A stretch of 20,018 nt of DNA from positions 1 through 20,018 of the forward strand of contig DAIDIS010000043.1 in the NCBI GenBank assembly GCA_027451785.1, read 5' to 3'. This DNA is from Acidimicrobiales bacterium (GTDB lineage Bacteria; Actinomycetota; Acidimicrobiia; Acidimicrobiales; JAKAVM01). The notes below the pieces were generated by a model, which saw only the letters and a program-made list of their open reading frames with translations, was not told the DNA's origin and made no database searches. A program made the translations under genes and the position numbers. Shown in pieces: positions 1-6,965 of this stretch; within the stretch, counting starts at the first letter, position 1, and every line of letters starts with the position of its first letter.

Positions 1-2
1 AT

Positions 3-68
3 GGGAGTCATCCGACCCGGGGCAGTGGCACTTCCATTGATTCACAAATGCCTCTTGACCTGGGATGA
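3..68 (+). other. Possible 3' end of an upstream gene
   Basis: The frame starting at base 3 is open from the window edge to a TGA at 66-68 and would encode about 21 residues ending in SIDSQMPLDLG. A second frame is also open from base 1 to a TAG at 88-90, so the sequence alone does not say which, if either, is coding. In related actinobacterial clusters, genes such as fliD or fliS lie before flgB, but this short tail has no motif that identifies it. Confidence 0.2.
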
Positions 69-99
69 CGCCGCCAAAAAACCGTCCTAGAGTGTCCAT

Positions 100-290
100 A
101 CAACCGCGCACTGAGAATTTGACAGCGGGGAGCGGTTGTGAGTCCATCAACCTTTTTTCTAAAGGTGCGCGCTACGGTTGCCGAAGTAGGAGCCTGAGCA
201 TGGATTGCTCATCAAAGGCGCCCAGGAGGGCAATAAGGAACTACCAAGGATGAATCTCGTCCTTGGCGGTAGCACCAATTTGATGAGGAG
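100..290 (+). promoter_or_regulatory. Structured 5' leader of the flgB operon, possible RNA switch
   Basis: This non-coding stretch is dense in complementary segments. ACAACCGC (100-107) pairs with GCGGTTGT (132-139). TTGCC (178-182) pairs with GGCAA (229-233). TGAGCA (195-200) pairs with TGCTCA (206-211) around a 5-nt loop. CCAAGGA (244-250) pairs with TCCTTGG (260-266), extendable by CTAC (241-244) with GTAG (269-272). GGTG (164-167) can close the domain with CACC (273-276). CTCATCAAA (208-216) is exactly complementary to TTTGATGAG (279-287), which runs into the flgB Shine-Dalgarno AGGAG (286-290). I do not recognise a known riboswitch class; the c-di-GMP-I conserved boxes are not visible. 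A regulatory role is inferred from the pairing alone. Confidence 0.5.
134..158 (+). terminator. Terminator-like hairpin with T6 run in the flgB leader
   Basis: GGTTG (134-138) pairs with CAACC (148-152) around a 9-nt loop and is followed directly by six T residues (153-158). The 5-bp stem is weak for an intrinsic terminator. Its left arm is also the right arm of a stronger 8-bp helix (100-107 with 132-139), so the two structures exclude each other. It could end transcription of the upstream gene or act as an attenuator; the sequence does not decide. Confidence 0.35.
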
Positions 291-295
291 AGTCC

Positions 296-652
296 ATGTC
301 AGGTCCAGCATTCGGCGATGACCTTACGGTTCAGGTACTCCATTACGCCATCGACGGCTTGTCGCTCCAGCAGAACACCACTGCCAGCAACATCTCGAAC
401 GACAACACCCCTGGCTATACCGCACAGGAGGTTGACTTCCAGTCGAGCCTTCAGAATGCGATGAACTCACCTGACGGTGGGACGGCAAGCGTGTCCACCT
501 ATCTTTCGGCCGCCGAACCGGGAACCAACGGAAATAATGTCGACCTGACTCAAGAAATGGTCGGCGCCGAGAAATCGACTCTTCAGTACCAAGCGGTGGT
601 TCAGGCTATGAACTTCAAGTTCCAGCTCCTCACCAACGCACTTCAGGCATAG
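296..652 (+). CDS. flgB: Flagellar proximal rod protein FlgB
   Basis: FlgB is one of the rod subunits that join the MS ring to the hook; it is exported by the flagellar type III system and assembles in the periplasm-like space and wall. The 118-residue protein has the N-terminal rod motif around residues 30-43 (ASNISNDNTPGYTA) and the C-terminal heptad segment NNVDLTQEMVGAEKSTLQYQ. Both are typical of FlgB and are predicted to form the coiled coils of axial proteins. Length is slightly under the usual 125-140. The ATG is preceded by AGGAG at 286-290 with 5-nt spacing. It is the first gene of the operon, and flgC begins 10 nt after its stop. It lacks a signal peptide, as expected for an exported axial protein. 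Confidence 0.95.
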   Translation: MSGPAFGDDLTVQVLHYAIDGLSLQQNTTASNISNDNTPGYTAQEVDFQSSLQNAMNSPDGGTASVSTYLSAAEPGTNGNNVDLTQEMVGAEKSTLQYQAVVQAMNFKFQLLTNALQA

Positions 653-662
653 GAGAAACCTC

Positions 663-1088
663 ATGTCACTTTTTGGAGCTATCCCGATCGCGGGTTCAGG
701 AATGGATGTGTCGCAGACATGGTTGGACGCCATTTCAGGCAACCTAGCCAACCAGAATGATGTCACGTCGGTAAACCAGAACGCCTACGAGTCACGTTTC
801 ATTGTTGCCACCCCAATTCAAGGCGATCCGACTTCTCAGGATCCGTACTCGGTTGTGGGCCAGGGCGTCACGGTGGAAACCGTGCAGTATGGCAGCCCGG
901 CAGGCATCATCGCCTACGACCCTCAGAATCCACAGGCGAACGCTCAAGGACTCGTCAAGTGGCCGGATGTAAATACCGGCGAGCAACTCGTCGACTCGGT
1001 TATGGCCGAGCGGGGGTACCAAGCGGATGTCGCCGTCGTCAATCGAGCAAAGTCGGCCTACCAGTCGGCTTTGACCATAGGCCACTAG
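663..1088 (+). CDS. flgC: Flagellar proximal rod protein FlgC
   Basis: FlgC is a proximal rod subunit that stacks with FlgB and is exported by the flagellar type III apparatus. The 141-residue product has the flg_bb_rod N-terminal region (GSGMDVSQTWLDAISGNLAN) and the conserved C-terminal axial segment ending EQLVDSVMAERGYQADVAVV. The N-terminal motif reads SGNLANQND where most relatives have a form of ANNIANANT, so it is somewhat diverged. AGGAG at 651-655 overlaps the flgB stop and sits 7 nt from the ATG, which suggests co-translation with flgB. fliE follows after 23 nt. Confidence 0.95.
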   Translation: MSLFGAIPIAGSGMDVSQTWLDAISGNLANQNDVTSVNQNAYESRFIVATPIQGDPTSQDPYSVVGQGVTVETVQYGSPAGIIAYDPQNPQANAQGLVKWPDVNTGEQLVDSVMAERGYQADVAVVNRAKSAYQSALTIGH

Positions 1089-1111
1089 AAACGCAAAAAA
1101 GGAGCTAATAG

Positions 1112-1501
1112 ATGGCGATCACCTCAATGATCCCAATGAACCCCGTTGCCTCGATCCTGCCGAACACCCAGCAGGCAAGCGGTATCAATGCCCTCGGCGG
1201 AGGGACTGCCCAGACCAACAACCTCAGCTCGATCCTGGGTGGAGGATCCGGCACTTCTGCCGCGGGCAGTGCATCTGCCTCCGGGGGCGATTTCGTGAGC
1301 CAACTCGGAAGCGCGATCGACTCGCTGCAGGGTACTCAGTCGGCCGCCGATACTCAGGCGTTGTCGGTGGCGAATGGCACCGGAAACATCGCCGACTACA
1401 TGGTCACTGCCGAGCAGGCCAACTTGGCCACCCAGTTGACAACCGCGATCGTCTCCAAGGCGACGGGGTCATTCAACATGATCATGAACATGTCTGTTTA
1501 G
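1112..1501 (+). CDS. fliE: Flagellar hook-basal body protein FliE
   Basis: FliE is the small adaptor between the FliF ring and the rod and is among the first type III substrates. The protein has 129 residues. The last 50 match the family core: an ALSVANGTGNIADYMVTAEQ block, then ANLATQLTTAIVSKATGSFN and a terminal MNMSV like the usual RMQI ending. The first 70 residues are Gly/Ser/Ala-rich and not conserved, and they make it longer than most FliE proteins (about 100 residues). AAAAGGAG ending at 1104 is 7 nt before the ATG. It lies between flgC and fliF, its standard place. Confidence 0.93.
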   Translation: MAITSMIPMNPVASILPNTQQASGINALGGGTAQTNNLSSILGGGSGTSAAGSASASGGDFVSQLGSAIDSLQGTQSAADTQALSVANGTGNIADYMVTAEQANLATQLTTAIVSKATGSFNMIMNMSV

Positions 1502-1526
1502 AACCGATCTTCCGGAGTCTCCTTAA

Positions 1527-3236
1527 GTGGCACTTGCAATACCGAACGAACTCGAACGACTGAGAGAGAGCGCCAAGCGCTTCGCGAACGAGTTCACCAT
1601 TGGCCAGAAGTTCGTGGTCGCAATAGCCGTACTGGGCTTAGCAATCGGAGCGTTCGTATTCATGTCGGTATCTTCAGCACCGACCTACGCTCCTTTGTTC
1701 ACCGGCCTCCAGGGTACGGACGCTGCATCGATCACGTCGAAGCTGAGCTCTGAGCACATTCCCTATCAGCTTCAGCAGGATACGAGCGGCACAACCGTCA
1801 TGGTTCCCCAGAATGACGTCCTTCAGCAGAGGATAGCCATGGCGCAAGCAGGATTGCCGCAGTCGGGCACAGTCGGTCTTTCCATCGTGGACAAAGAGGG
1901 AATCACCACTTCCGACTTCACCCAACAGATCGACTACCAACAGGGCCTCCAGGGTGAGTTGGCAAAGACAATCGAGTCGATAAACGGGGTCTCATCCGCG
2001 CAGGTCAACATTGTTATGGGGAACCAGAGCCAGTTCGCCTTATCAACCAATAATCAACAACCTTCGGCATCGGTGCTCGTGACAATGTCCGGCGGCTCCC
2101 AGCTCACGAGCGGCCAGGTTCAGGCAATTGTTCACTTAGTCGCATCCTCGATTCCGGGCCTCGACTCAGCGAACGTTACCGTCGCCGACTCCACCGGGCA
2201 GCTTCTAGCCGGCCCTGGCGTCGACCAAACTGCCCAGACCAACCTGTCGCAGCAAAACGAGTATGACAACTTGGTGGCATTGCAGATCCAGTCGCAGCTC
2301 GACAAGGTGCTGGGTCCTGGGAATGACTCCGTCCAAGTCAATGCCCAGTTGAACTTCGACAAAGTATCAACGACCACCCAAGGAATCCAGACAAACCCGG
2401 CAACCGGCGGGATCGTGACCACGCCCAGCCAGACAAGCCAGACGAGCACCAACTTCAACGGGACGGGAACCCTTCCCGGCGGAGTTCTGGGTGCGACCAC
2501 GATTACCGGCAACGGCAACCAGGTCAACACCTATACCCAGAACCAGACCCAGACCAACTACGACACCGGTCACTTTACGCAAACCGTTCAGCAGGCGCCC
2601 GGCAAGATCACCCAGCAGTCGGTTTCAGTGTTGACCAACACGCTTCCACCAAACGTGTCGCAGGCAGCGCTCCAGACACTGGTATCTACGACAGCCGACA
2701 TCGTTCCGGCCAGAGGGGATACGGTCAATGTTGTCACGTTGCCGTTCTCGACTTCCGCCAATTCGGCACAGAAGCAAGCAGCCGCCGCAGCCGCCGCAGC
2801 CAAGCGCTCGCAGGAGCTTTACAACACGCTGAAGGCTGTGGGACTTGGCTTGGCGATCCTGGTAATACTCTTTTTGATCTGGCGCTCGTCCAGGCCGAAG
2901 GAAGAGCTGCTTCCGATGGATTACCCCGCCTTGCCCGAAGAGGCAGGCTACGGAATGGAAGAGGATCTGGAGGGCTACGAGGAGCTCACCGAGGAGCACT
3001 CGCCGCTGCTGTCACCCGAGCTTCTCCGCCTTGAAGACGGCTTGCCTCAAGAGCTTGAGGCTTCGTCCATTGGCGAGTTCATCGACCAGCAGCCTGAAGA
3101 GGTGGCCCGCCTGCTTCGCTCTTGGATGCAAGAAGCAAGGTCGGCCGACACCAGGAGAGAGCGTTTCGGCCCCGGACCTCAAGTGTCCAACCCAATGCCC
3201 GCCCCCGAGAAGCCGGCTGAGCCGGTCGAGGTATAG
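1527..3236 (+). CDS. fliF: Flagellar MS-ring protein FliF
   Basis: FliF forms the membrane-embedded MS ring on which the rod, C-ring and export gate are built. The 569-residue product has a first transmembrane segment at about 28-48. The YscJ-like ring-building domains follow (SSAPTYAPLFTGLQ onward), then a Gly/Thr/Asn/Gln-rich stretch at about 290-350. A second transmembrane segment lies at about 435-452, followed by an acidic cytoplasmic tail. The segment at about 515-537 (EFIDQQPEEVARLLRSWMQE) matches the FliG-binding C-terminus of the family. The start is GTG with GGAG at 1513-1516, 10 nt upstream. A GCC/GCA run near 2778-2801 encodes eight alanines just before the second membrane segment. 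fliG starts 2 nt after the stop. Confidence 0.96.
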   Translation: MALAIPNELERLRESAKRFANEFTIGQKFVVAIAVLGLAIGAFVFMSVSSAPTYAPLFTGLQGTDAASITSKLSSEHIPYQLQQDTSGTTVMVPQNDVLQQRIAMAQAGLPQSGTVGLSIVDKEGITTSDFTQQIDYQQGLQGELAKTIESINGVSSAQVNIVMGNQSQFALSTNNQQPSASVLVTMSGGSQLTSGQVQAIVHLVASSIPGLDSANVTVADSTGQLLAGPGVDQTAQTNLSQQNEYDNLVALQIQSQLDKVLGPGNDSVQVNAQLNFDKVSTTTQGIQTNPATGGIVTTPSQTSQTSTNFNGTGTLPGGVLGATTITGNGNQVNTYTQNQTQTNYDTGHFTQTVQQAPGKITQQSVSVLTNTLPPNVSQAALQTLVSTTADIVPARGDTVNVVTLPFSTSANSAQKQAAAAAAAAKRSQELYNTLKAVGLGLAILVILFLIWRSSRPKEELLPMDYPALPEEAGYGMEEDLEGYEELTEEHSPLLSPELLRLEDGLPQELEASSIGEFIDQQPEEVARLLRSWMQEARSADTRRERFGPGPQVSNPMPAPEKPAEPVEV

Positions 3237-3238
3237 AG

Positions 3239-4246
3239 ATGTCGTCAGCGTCGTTGACAGGCCGCCAAAAAGCGGCAACCATGATCGCCCAGTTCGGCAC
3301 CGACCATGCGGCAAAGGTCCTCAGGGAAATGAGCGACGTCGAGGTGGTCGAGCTGATGAGCGAAGTCGCTCAGCTCCCGCCGCTCGACTTCGATACCGTT
3401 CGGGAAGTGGTGGAGGAGTTCGTTCATTCCATCCAGGCACTGCGTGCAGTCGGTCAAGGTGGCATCGACGCCGCCCGCAAGGTGCTTCGTGAACGCCTCG
3501 GGTCGGCTAGGGCAGAGGAACTTCTTTCTCGCTTTTTGGGGCCGTCCGGAAATGGCCCGCTCGCATTCTTGAACTCCATTTCGCCGCCACAGGCCGCAAA
3601 CTTCCTAGCGACCGAGCACCCGCAGACAATAGCCATAGTCGTTGCCCACCTGACTTCAGACAACGCCGCCCAAGTGTTGTCGAGCCTTGACGAGAAGCTG
3701 AGGGCGGAGGTGGCTTCGCGAATGGGTCGCCTTTCAAGAGTGTCTCCAGAGGTCGTGCGCCAGACCGGCGCAGTGCTGGAGAGGAAGTTGTCGTCCTACC
3801 TGGAAGGTGGAACGTCCACTCAGACCGGTGGCGTCCAGTCGTTGGTCAATGTCCTCAATCACTCCGACCGCCAGGTTGAAAAGCAGATCCTGACCGGTCT
3901 GGACGAGCTCGACCCCGAGCTTGCCGAAGAGGTCCGGTCAAAGCTCTTCACCTTCGAGGACATCGTAAGCCTCGATGACAAGGCGCTTCAGCTGGTCCTG
4001 CGCAATGTAGCCGCCAAGGATCTTGCCGTGGCGTTGAAGGGCGTGCCCGAGCCGGTGAAGTCGAAGTTCTTGAAGAACATGTCCGCCCGTGCGGTCGCCG
4101 ATCTCGAAGAGGAGATCGAGGTGCTCGGGCCCACAAGGATGTCGATCGTTGAAGGCGCCCAGGCCGAGATCGTGAGGGTTGTAAGAGACCTCGAATCGGC
4201 GGGCGAGATCACGATTGGCAGGGAAACTGATGAGTTGGTGGAGTGA
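3239..4246 (+). CDS. fliG: Flagellar motor switch protein FliG
   Basis: FliG is the C-ring subunit that contacts FliF and receives torque from MotA. The 335-residue length is typical. Visible are the N-terminal FliF-binding domain (GRQKAATMIAQFG at 8-20), the EHPQ motif of the middle domain at 126-129, and the armadillo segment around 130-185. The C-terminal domain includes LFTFEDIVSLDDKAL (236-250), with the TFED counterpart of the MFVFED motif, and the charged torque region FLKNMSARAVADLEEEI (277-293). The ATG lies 2 nt after the fliF stop, with GAGG inside the fliF end as a likely RBS. The 3' end overlaps fliH. Confidence 0.97.
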   Translation: MSSASLTGRQKAATMIAQFGTDHAAKVLREMSDVEVVELMSEVAQLPPLDFDTVREVVEEFVHSIQALRAVGQGGIDAARKVLRERLGSARAEELLSRFLGPSGNGPLAFLNSISPPQAANFLATEHPQTIAIVVAHLTSDNAAQVLSSLDEKLRAEVASRMGRLSRVSPEVVRQTGAVLERKLSSYLEGGTSTQTGGVQSLVNVLNHSDRQVEKQILTGLDELDPELAEEVRSKLFTFEDIVSLDDKALQLVLRNVAAKDLAVALKGVPEPVKSKFLKNMSARAVADLEEEIEVLGPTRMSIVEGAQAEIVRVVRDLESAGEITIGRETDELVE

Positions 4247-4985
4247 GTCCTCCACTCCAAAGGGAGAACGGATCTTGAGAGGGCAAAGCACCGCAGGAGT
4301 ACGCCCGGCTCCGTTGCTGATAGACGCGGCGCGTCTCATGGACAATCTCTCGGCAAATGCCCCTATGGACGCCGAGAGGGAAGTGGAGAACCTGGAGCGG
4401 TTGGCTCAGGCACTGGAGGAGGCCAGGCAGGAAGGTTTTAAGGCCGGCGCCGCCGATACGCGTGCCCGAGTTGGCGAGGAGATCGAAGCCAGGGAAGCGA
4501 ATCGGGCGGCGAGGTTCGAAGGAGCCATGAAGGCCCTTAGGGAGGCTGTAGACCGTCTTGACGAGGTTCGGACTGACGCGGTGGCTGTCGCCCAGAAAGA
4601 CTCTGCCGCACTTGCGTACAAGCTGACTCAGGTCATCGTCGGAAGGGAGCTAAGACTCTCGGAGAACCCGACGATTGAGGCCATCCATCGTGCCCTGTCA
4701 CTCGTTCCCGGCGGCGAGCAAGGGCTGGTAAAGCTGAACCCGCAGGACTTTGAGGTCCTTTCGGCCTATGACCTAAGCGACCTAGGCGATCGCTTCGTGC
4801 TTGAGCCGGATGAGGGTGTCGAGTCGGGAGGTGCGATCGTCGAAGTCGGACCCACAAGGATCGATGCTCAGATCGGCCAGGCCTTGGCGCGAGTTCGGAA
4901 AGTATTGCAGGGAATGGATGGCTCCGAGGCCATAGACCTGAAGCTGCACTCCAGTGACATGGAAGAGATCGAGGTAGTTGATTGA
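4230..4985 (+). CDS. fliH: Flagellar export ATPase regulator FliH
   Basis: FliH dimers bind and restrain the ATPase FliI and tether it to the C-ring and export gate. I prefer the ATG at 4230 (251 residues, MSWWSESSTPKGERILRG). AGGGA lies at 4220-4224 with 5-nt spacing, and the N-terminal Trp pair resembles the tryptophans that E. coli FliH uses to bind FlhA. TTG codons at 4215 and 4275 are alternatives; the latter has its own AGGGAGA at 4261. From residue 60 onward there is a long Glu/Ala/Arg helix with GFKAGAADTRARVGEE, the coiled-coil type of FliH, then a globular C-terminal domain like V-ATPase subunit E. The ATG at 4230 overlaps fliG by 17 nt. It is followed by its partners fliI and fliJ. 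Confidence 0.9.
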   Translation: MSWWSESSTPKGERILRGQSTAGVRPAPLLIDAARLMDNLSANAPMDAEREVENLERLAQALEEARQEGFKAGAADTRARVGEEIEAREANRAARFEGAMKALREAVDRLDEVRTDAVAVAQKDSAALAYKLTQVIVGRELRLSENPTIEAIHRALSLVPGGEQGLVKLNPQDFEVLSAYDLSDLGDRFVLEPDEGVESGGAIVEVGPTRIDAQIGQALARVRKVLQGMDGSEAIDLKLHSSDMEEIEVVD

Positions 4986-5011
4986 CCTTCTATGGGATTG
5001 AAGAAATTGCA

Positions 5012-6532
5012 ATGGCTGCTGCTAAACCTCGCCTTACAGGGAAGGTCTCCAAGATGGTCGGGCTGACCATCGAGGTCGACGGCATTCATGCTGCGGTCGG
5101 AGACGCAGTGAAGATCATCCCCGACGGGATGGACCCCATTGATGCAGAAGTTGTGTCCGTCTCAGGCACGAAGGTCTCGTGTATGGCCTACGGAGATACC
5201 AGGGGCGTCAAGTACGGCTCACGGGTCGAGGCGGTCGGCCGGTCCACTTCGGTAAAGATCGGAAACTCCATTGTCGGCAGGGTTCTGGATGGCCTGGGCC
5301 GCCCGATAGACGGTAAGGGCCCCATCGCAGACGGTCATGATCTCGGGTTGGACACCAGCTCACCTCATCCCTTGAACCGTGAGCTGATCGAACAGCACCT
5401 GCCTTTGGGAGTGAGAGCTCTCGATACGCTGATTCCGTGCGGGAGGGGGCAGCGATTGGGGATTTTTGCTGGGTCAGGCGTAGGCAAGTCGTCGCTTCTA
5501 TCGATGATTGCCCGGGCGACCGCAGCGGACGTTTCGGTTTTGGCCCTTGTGGGCGAACGAGGCAGAGAAGTAAGCGAATTCGTCCATAGGGACCTGGGAG
5601 AGGAGGGCCTAGCTCGTTCTGTAGTGGTAGTCGCTACTTCGGACGAGCCGGCATTGCTTAGGATCCGTGCCGCATTCACAGCGACTCGGATTGCCGAGTA
5701 CTTCAGGGATCAAGGCAAGGACGTCGTTTTGATGATGGACAGCCTCACTCGATTCGCGATGGCTCAACGCGAAGTGGGGCTATCTGCAGGTGAACCCCCC
5801 GCGACCAAGGGCTACCCGCCTTCGGTGTTTTCGCTTCTGCCACGGCTGTTGGAGAAAGCAGGGTCCGCAGAGCGCGGCTCTATCACCGGTCTCTACACCG
5901 TCCTTGTCGAAGGTGATGACATGAATGAGCCGATTGCAGACGCTGCCAGGTCGCTTTTGGACGGGCACATCGTTTTGTCCAGAGCGCTTGCAACTTCGGG
6001 CCACTTCCCATCTATCGACGTGTTGGAGTCGATCTCCAGACTTGAGCCGGCGATCGTTTCCGCAGATAACAGGCGCCTGGCAATGGAGCTGAGAAAACTC
6101 ATGGCGGCGTATCGCGACGCTAAGGACTTGATCGAGATCGGTGCCTACGTTTCGGGCACCAACCCCTTGGTTGACCGGGCAGTTGCACTCAGGGAATTCA
6201 TCGAGGCGTTCTTGAAGCAGGACATTCATGAAGGCTGCCGGATAGAGGAGTCCTGGGGACAACTGGCGGCCCTGGTCAACTCCCCTTATGGAACACCGCA
6301 GGCTCAACTCCCCGGTGCAGCGAATGGTAACGGGTCGTTCGGACTTGGATTGGCAAACGGGGGCGGGAGTCCATCGGGACTAGGAAATACGGGAGGGTTT
6401 GGCGGCGAGTCCGGATATGCATCCTCCGGGATCGGCGCTTCCGGCTTAGGGCAGGGGACGGCGCAAGGGTCAGCTCAAGGAGCGGCCCAAGAGGGTGTAA
6501 GTGTCATGGCAGGAGCGGGCTATGCCGTTTAA
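5012..6532 (+). CDS. fliI: Flagellar type III export ATPase FliI with Gly-rich tail
   Basis: FliI hydrolyses ATP at the cytoplasmic face to help unfold and load export substrates. From ATG 5012 it has 506 residues. The beta-barrel N-terminal domain starts PRLTGKVSKMVGLTIEV. The Walker A loop GSGVGKSS is at 154-161, the Walker B strand VVLMMDSLTRF has Asp243, and the signature GEPPATKGYPPSVFSLLPR follows. Typical FliI proteins end near residue 430-450. Here about 84 extra residues rich in Gly, Ser, Ala and Gln follow ESWGQLAALV. An upstream TTG at 4982 has GAGG at 4971-4974 and overlaps the fliH stop, so the start is uncertain by 10 codons. The 3' end overlaps fliJ by 11 nt. Confidence 0.95.
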   Translation: MAAAKPRLTGKVSKMVGLTIEVDGIHAAVGDAVKIIPDGMDPIDAEVVSVSGTKVSCMAYGDTRGVKYGSRVEAVGRSTSVKIGNSIVGRVLDGLGRPIDGKGPIADGHDLGLDTSSPHPLNRELIEQHLPLGVRALDTLIPCGRGQRLGIFAGSGVGKSSLLSMIARATAADVSVLALVGERGREVSEFVHRDLGEEGLARSVVVVATSDEPALLRIRAAFTATRIAEYFRDQGKDVVLMMDSLTRFAMAQREVGLSAGEPPATKGYPPSVFSLLPRLLEKAGSAERGSITGLYTVLVEGDDMNEPIADAARSLLDGHIVLSRALATSGHFPSIDVLESISRLEPAIVSADNRRLAMELRKLMAAYRDAKDLIEIGAYVSGTNPLVDRAVALREFIEAFLKQDIHEGCRIEESWGQLAALVNSPYGTPQAQLPGAANGNGSFGLGLANGGGSPSGLGNTGGFGGESGYASSGIGASGLGQGTAQGSAQGAAQEGVSVMAGAGYAV

Positions 6533-6965
6533 GTTCCGCCTTGCAACCGTGCTTCGGGTCCGTCGCATCGAAGAGGACCTGGCCAAGAACGCGCTGATGG
6601 AGGCAATTGCCGGGCTGAAGAGAGCCGAGGCGGTGATGGATGCACGCCGGAGGCATCTCGAATCCTTAAGTCTCGGTTTCGGGATTAGGGCCTATAGCGC
6701 CTTCCAGTACGAGGGCGATGAAGTTAACCGTGCAGTTCAAGCCGTATCCTTTGCAAAGGAGGAAGTTACCGCCAACGCGGCGATAGTCGAGGAGGCGAGA
6801 GGCGCCTACCTTCTTGCCAAGCAAAGGACGTCTTCGCTGGAGAAGCTTGAGACGCGCCAGTCCGCCGAGTACGAGGCCGCATACGAAAGGCAACTTGGTG
6901 CGGTCATCGACGACATAAGCGCATCACGCTGGGTCCGCAGGAACTTAGAGGAGAAGAGCGCATGA
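6522..6965 (+). CDS. fliJ: Flagellar export chaperone FliJ
   Basis: FliJ is a small coiled-coil protein that sits in the FliI hexamer and links it to FlhA. The ATG at 6522 gives 147 residues starting MPFKFRLATVLRVRRIEED, the family's characteristic opening. It has AGGAG at 6511-6515 with 6-nt spacing, and an upstream GTG at 6501 is less likely. The whole sequence is Glu/Arg/Ala-rich and heptad-like, as expected for two antiparallel helices. It overlaps the fliI stop by 11 nt and the next gene by 4 nt (ATGA). Sequence conservation in this family is low, so the call also rests on position. Confidence 0.9.
   Translation: MPFKFRLATVLRVRRIEEDLAKNALMEAIAGLKRAEAVMDARRRHLESLSLGFGIRAYSAFQYEGDEVNRAVQAVSFAKEEVTANAAIVEEARGAYLLAKQRTSSLEKLETRQSAEYEAAYERQLGAVIDDISASRWVRRNLEEKSA

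Noticed and set aside
119..147. TTGACA (119-124) as a -35 box upstream of flgB
   Set aside because: The -35 is perfect, but the hexamer 17 nt later (GTCCAT) is a poor -10, and the position inside the structured leader makes it doubtful.
65..253. A 62-codon frame in the flgB leader
   Set aside because: It lies across the structured leader, has no RBS or domain, and its residue pattern looks random.
2778..2801. GCC/GCA repeat in fliF as a microsatellite phase switch
   Set aside because: The units are triplets, so changes would only alter alanine number and not the frame.
4439..4460. TAAG and GCCGATAC resembling a sigma-28 promoter
   Set aside because: Spacing is about 9 nt instead of about 15, and it lies inside the fliH coding region.
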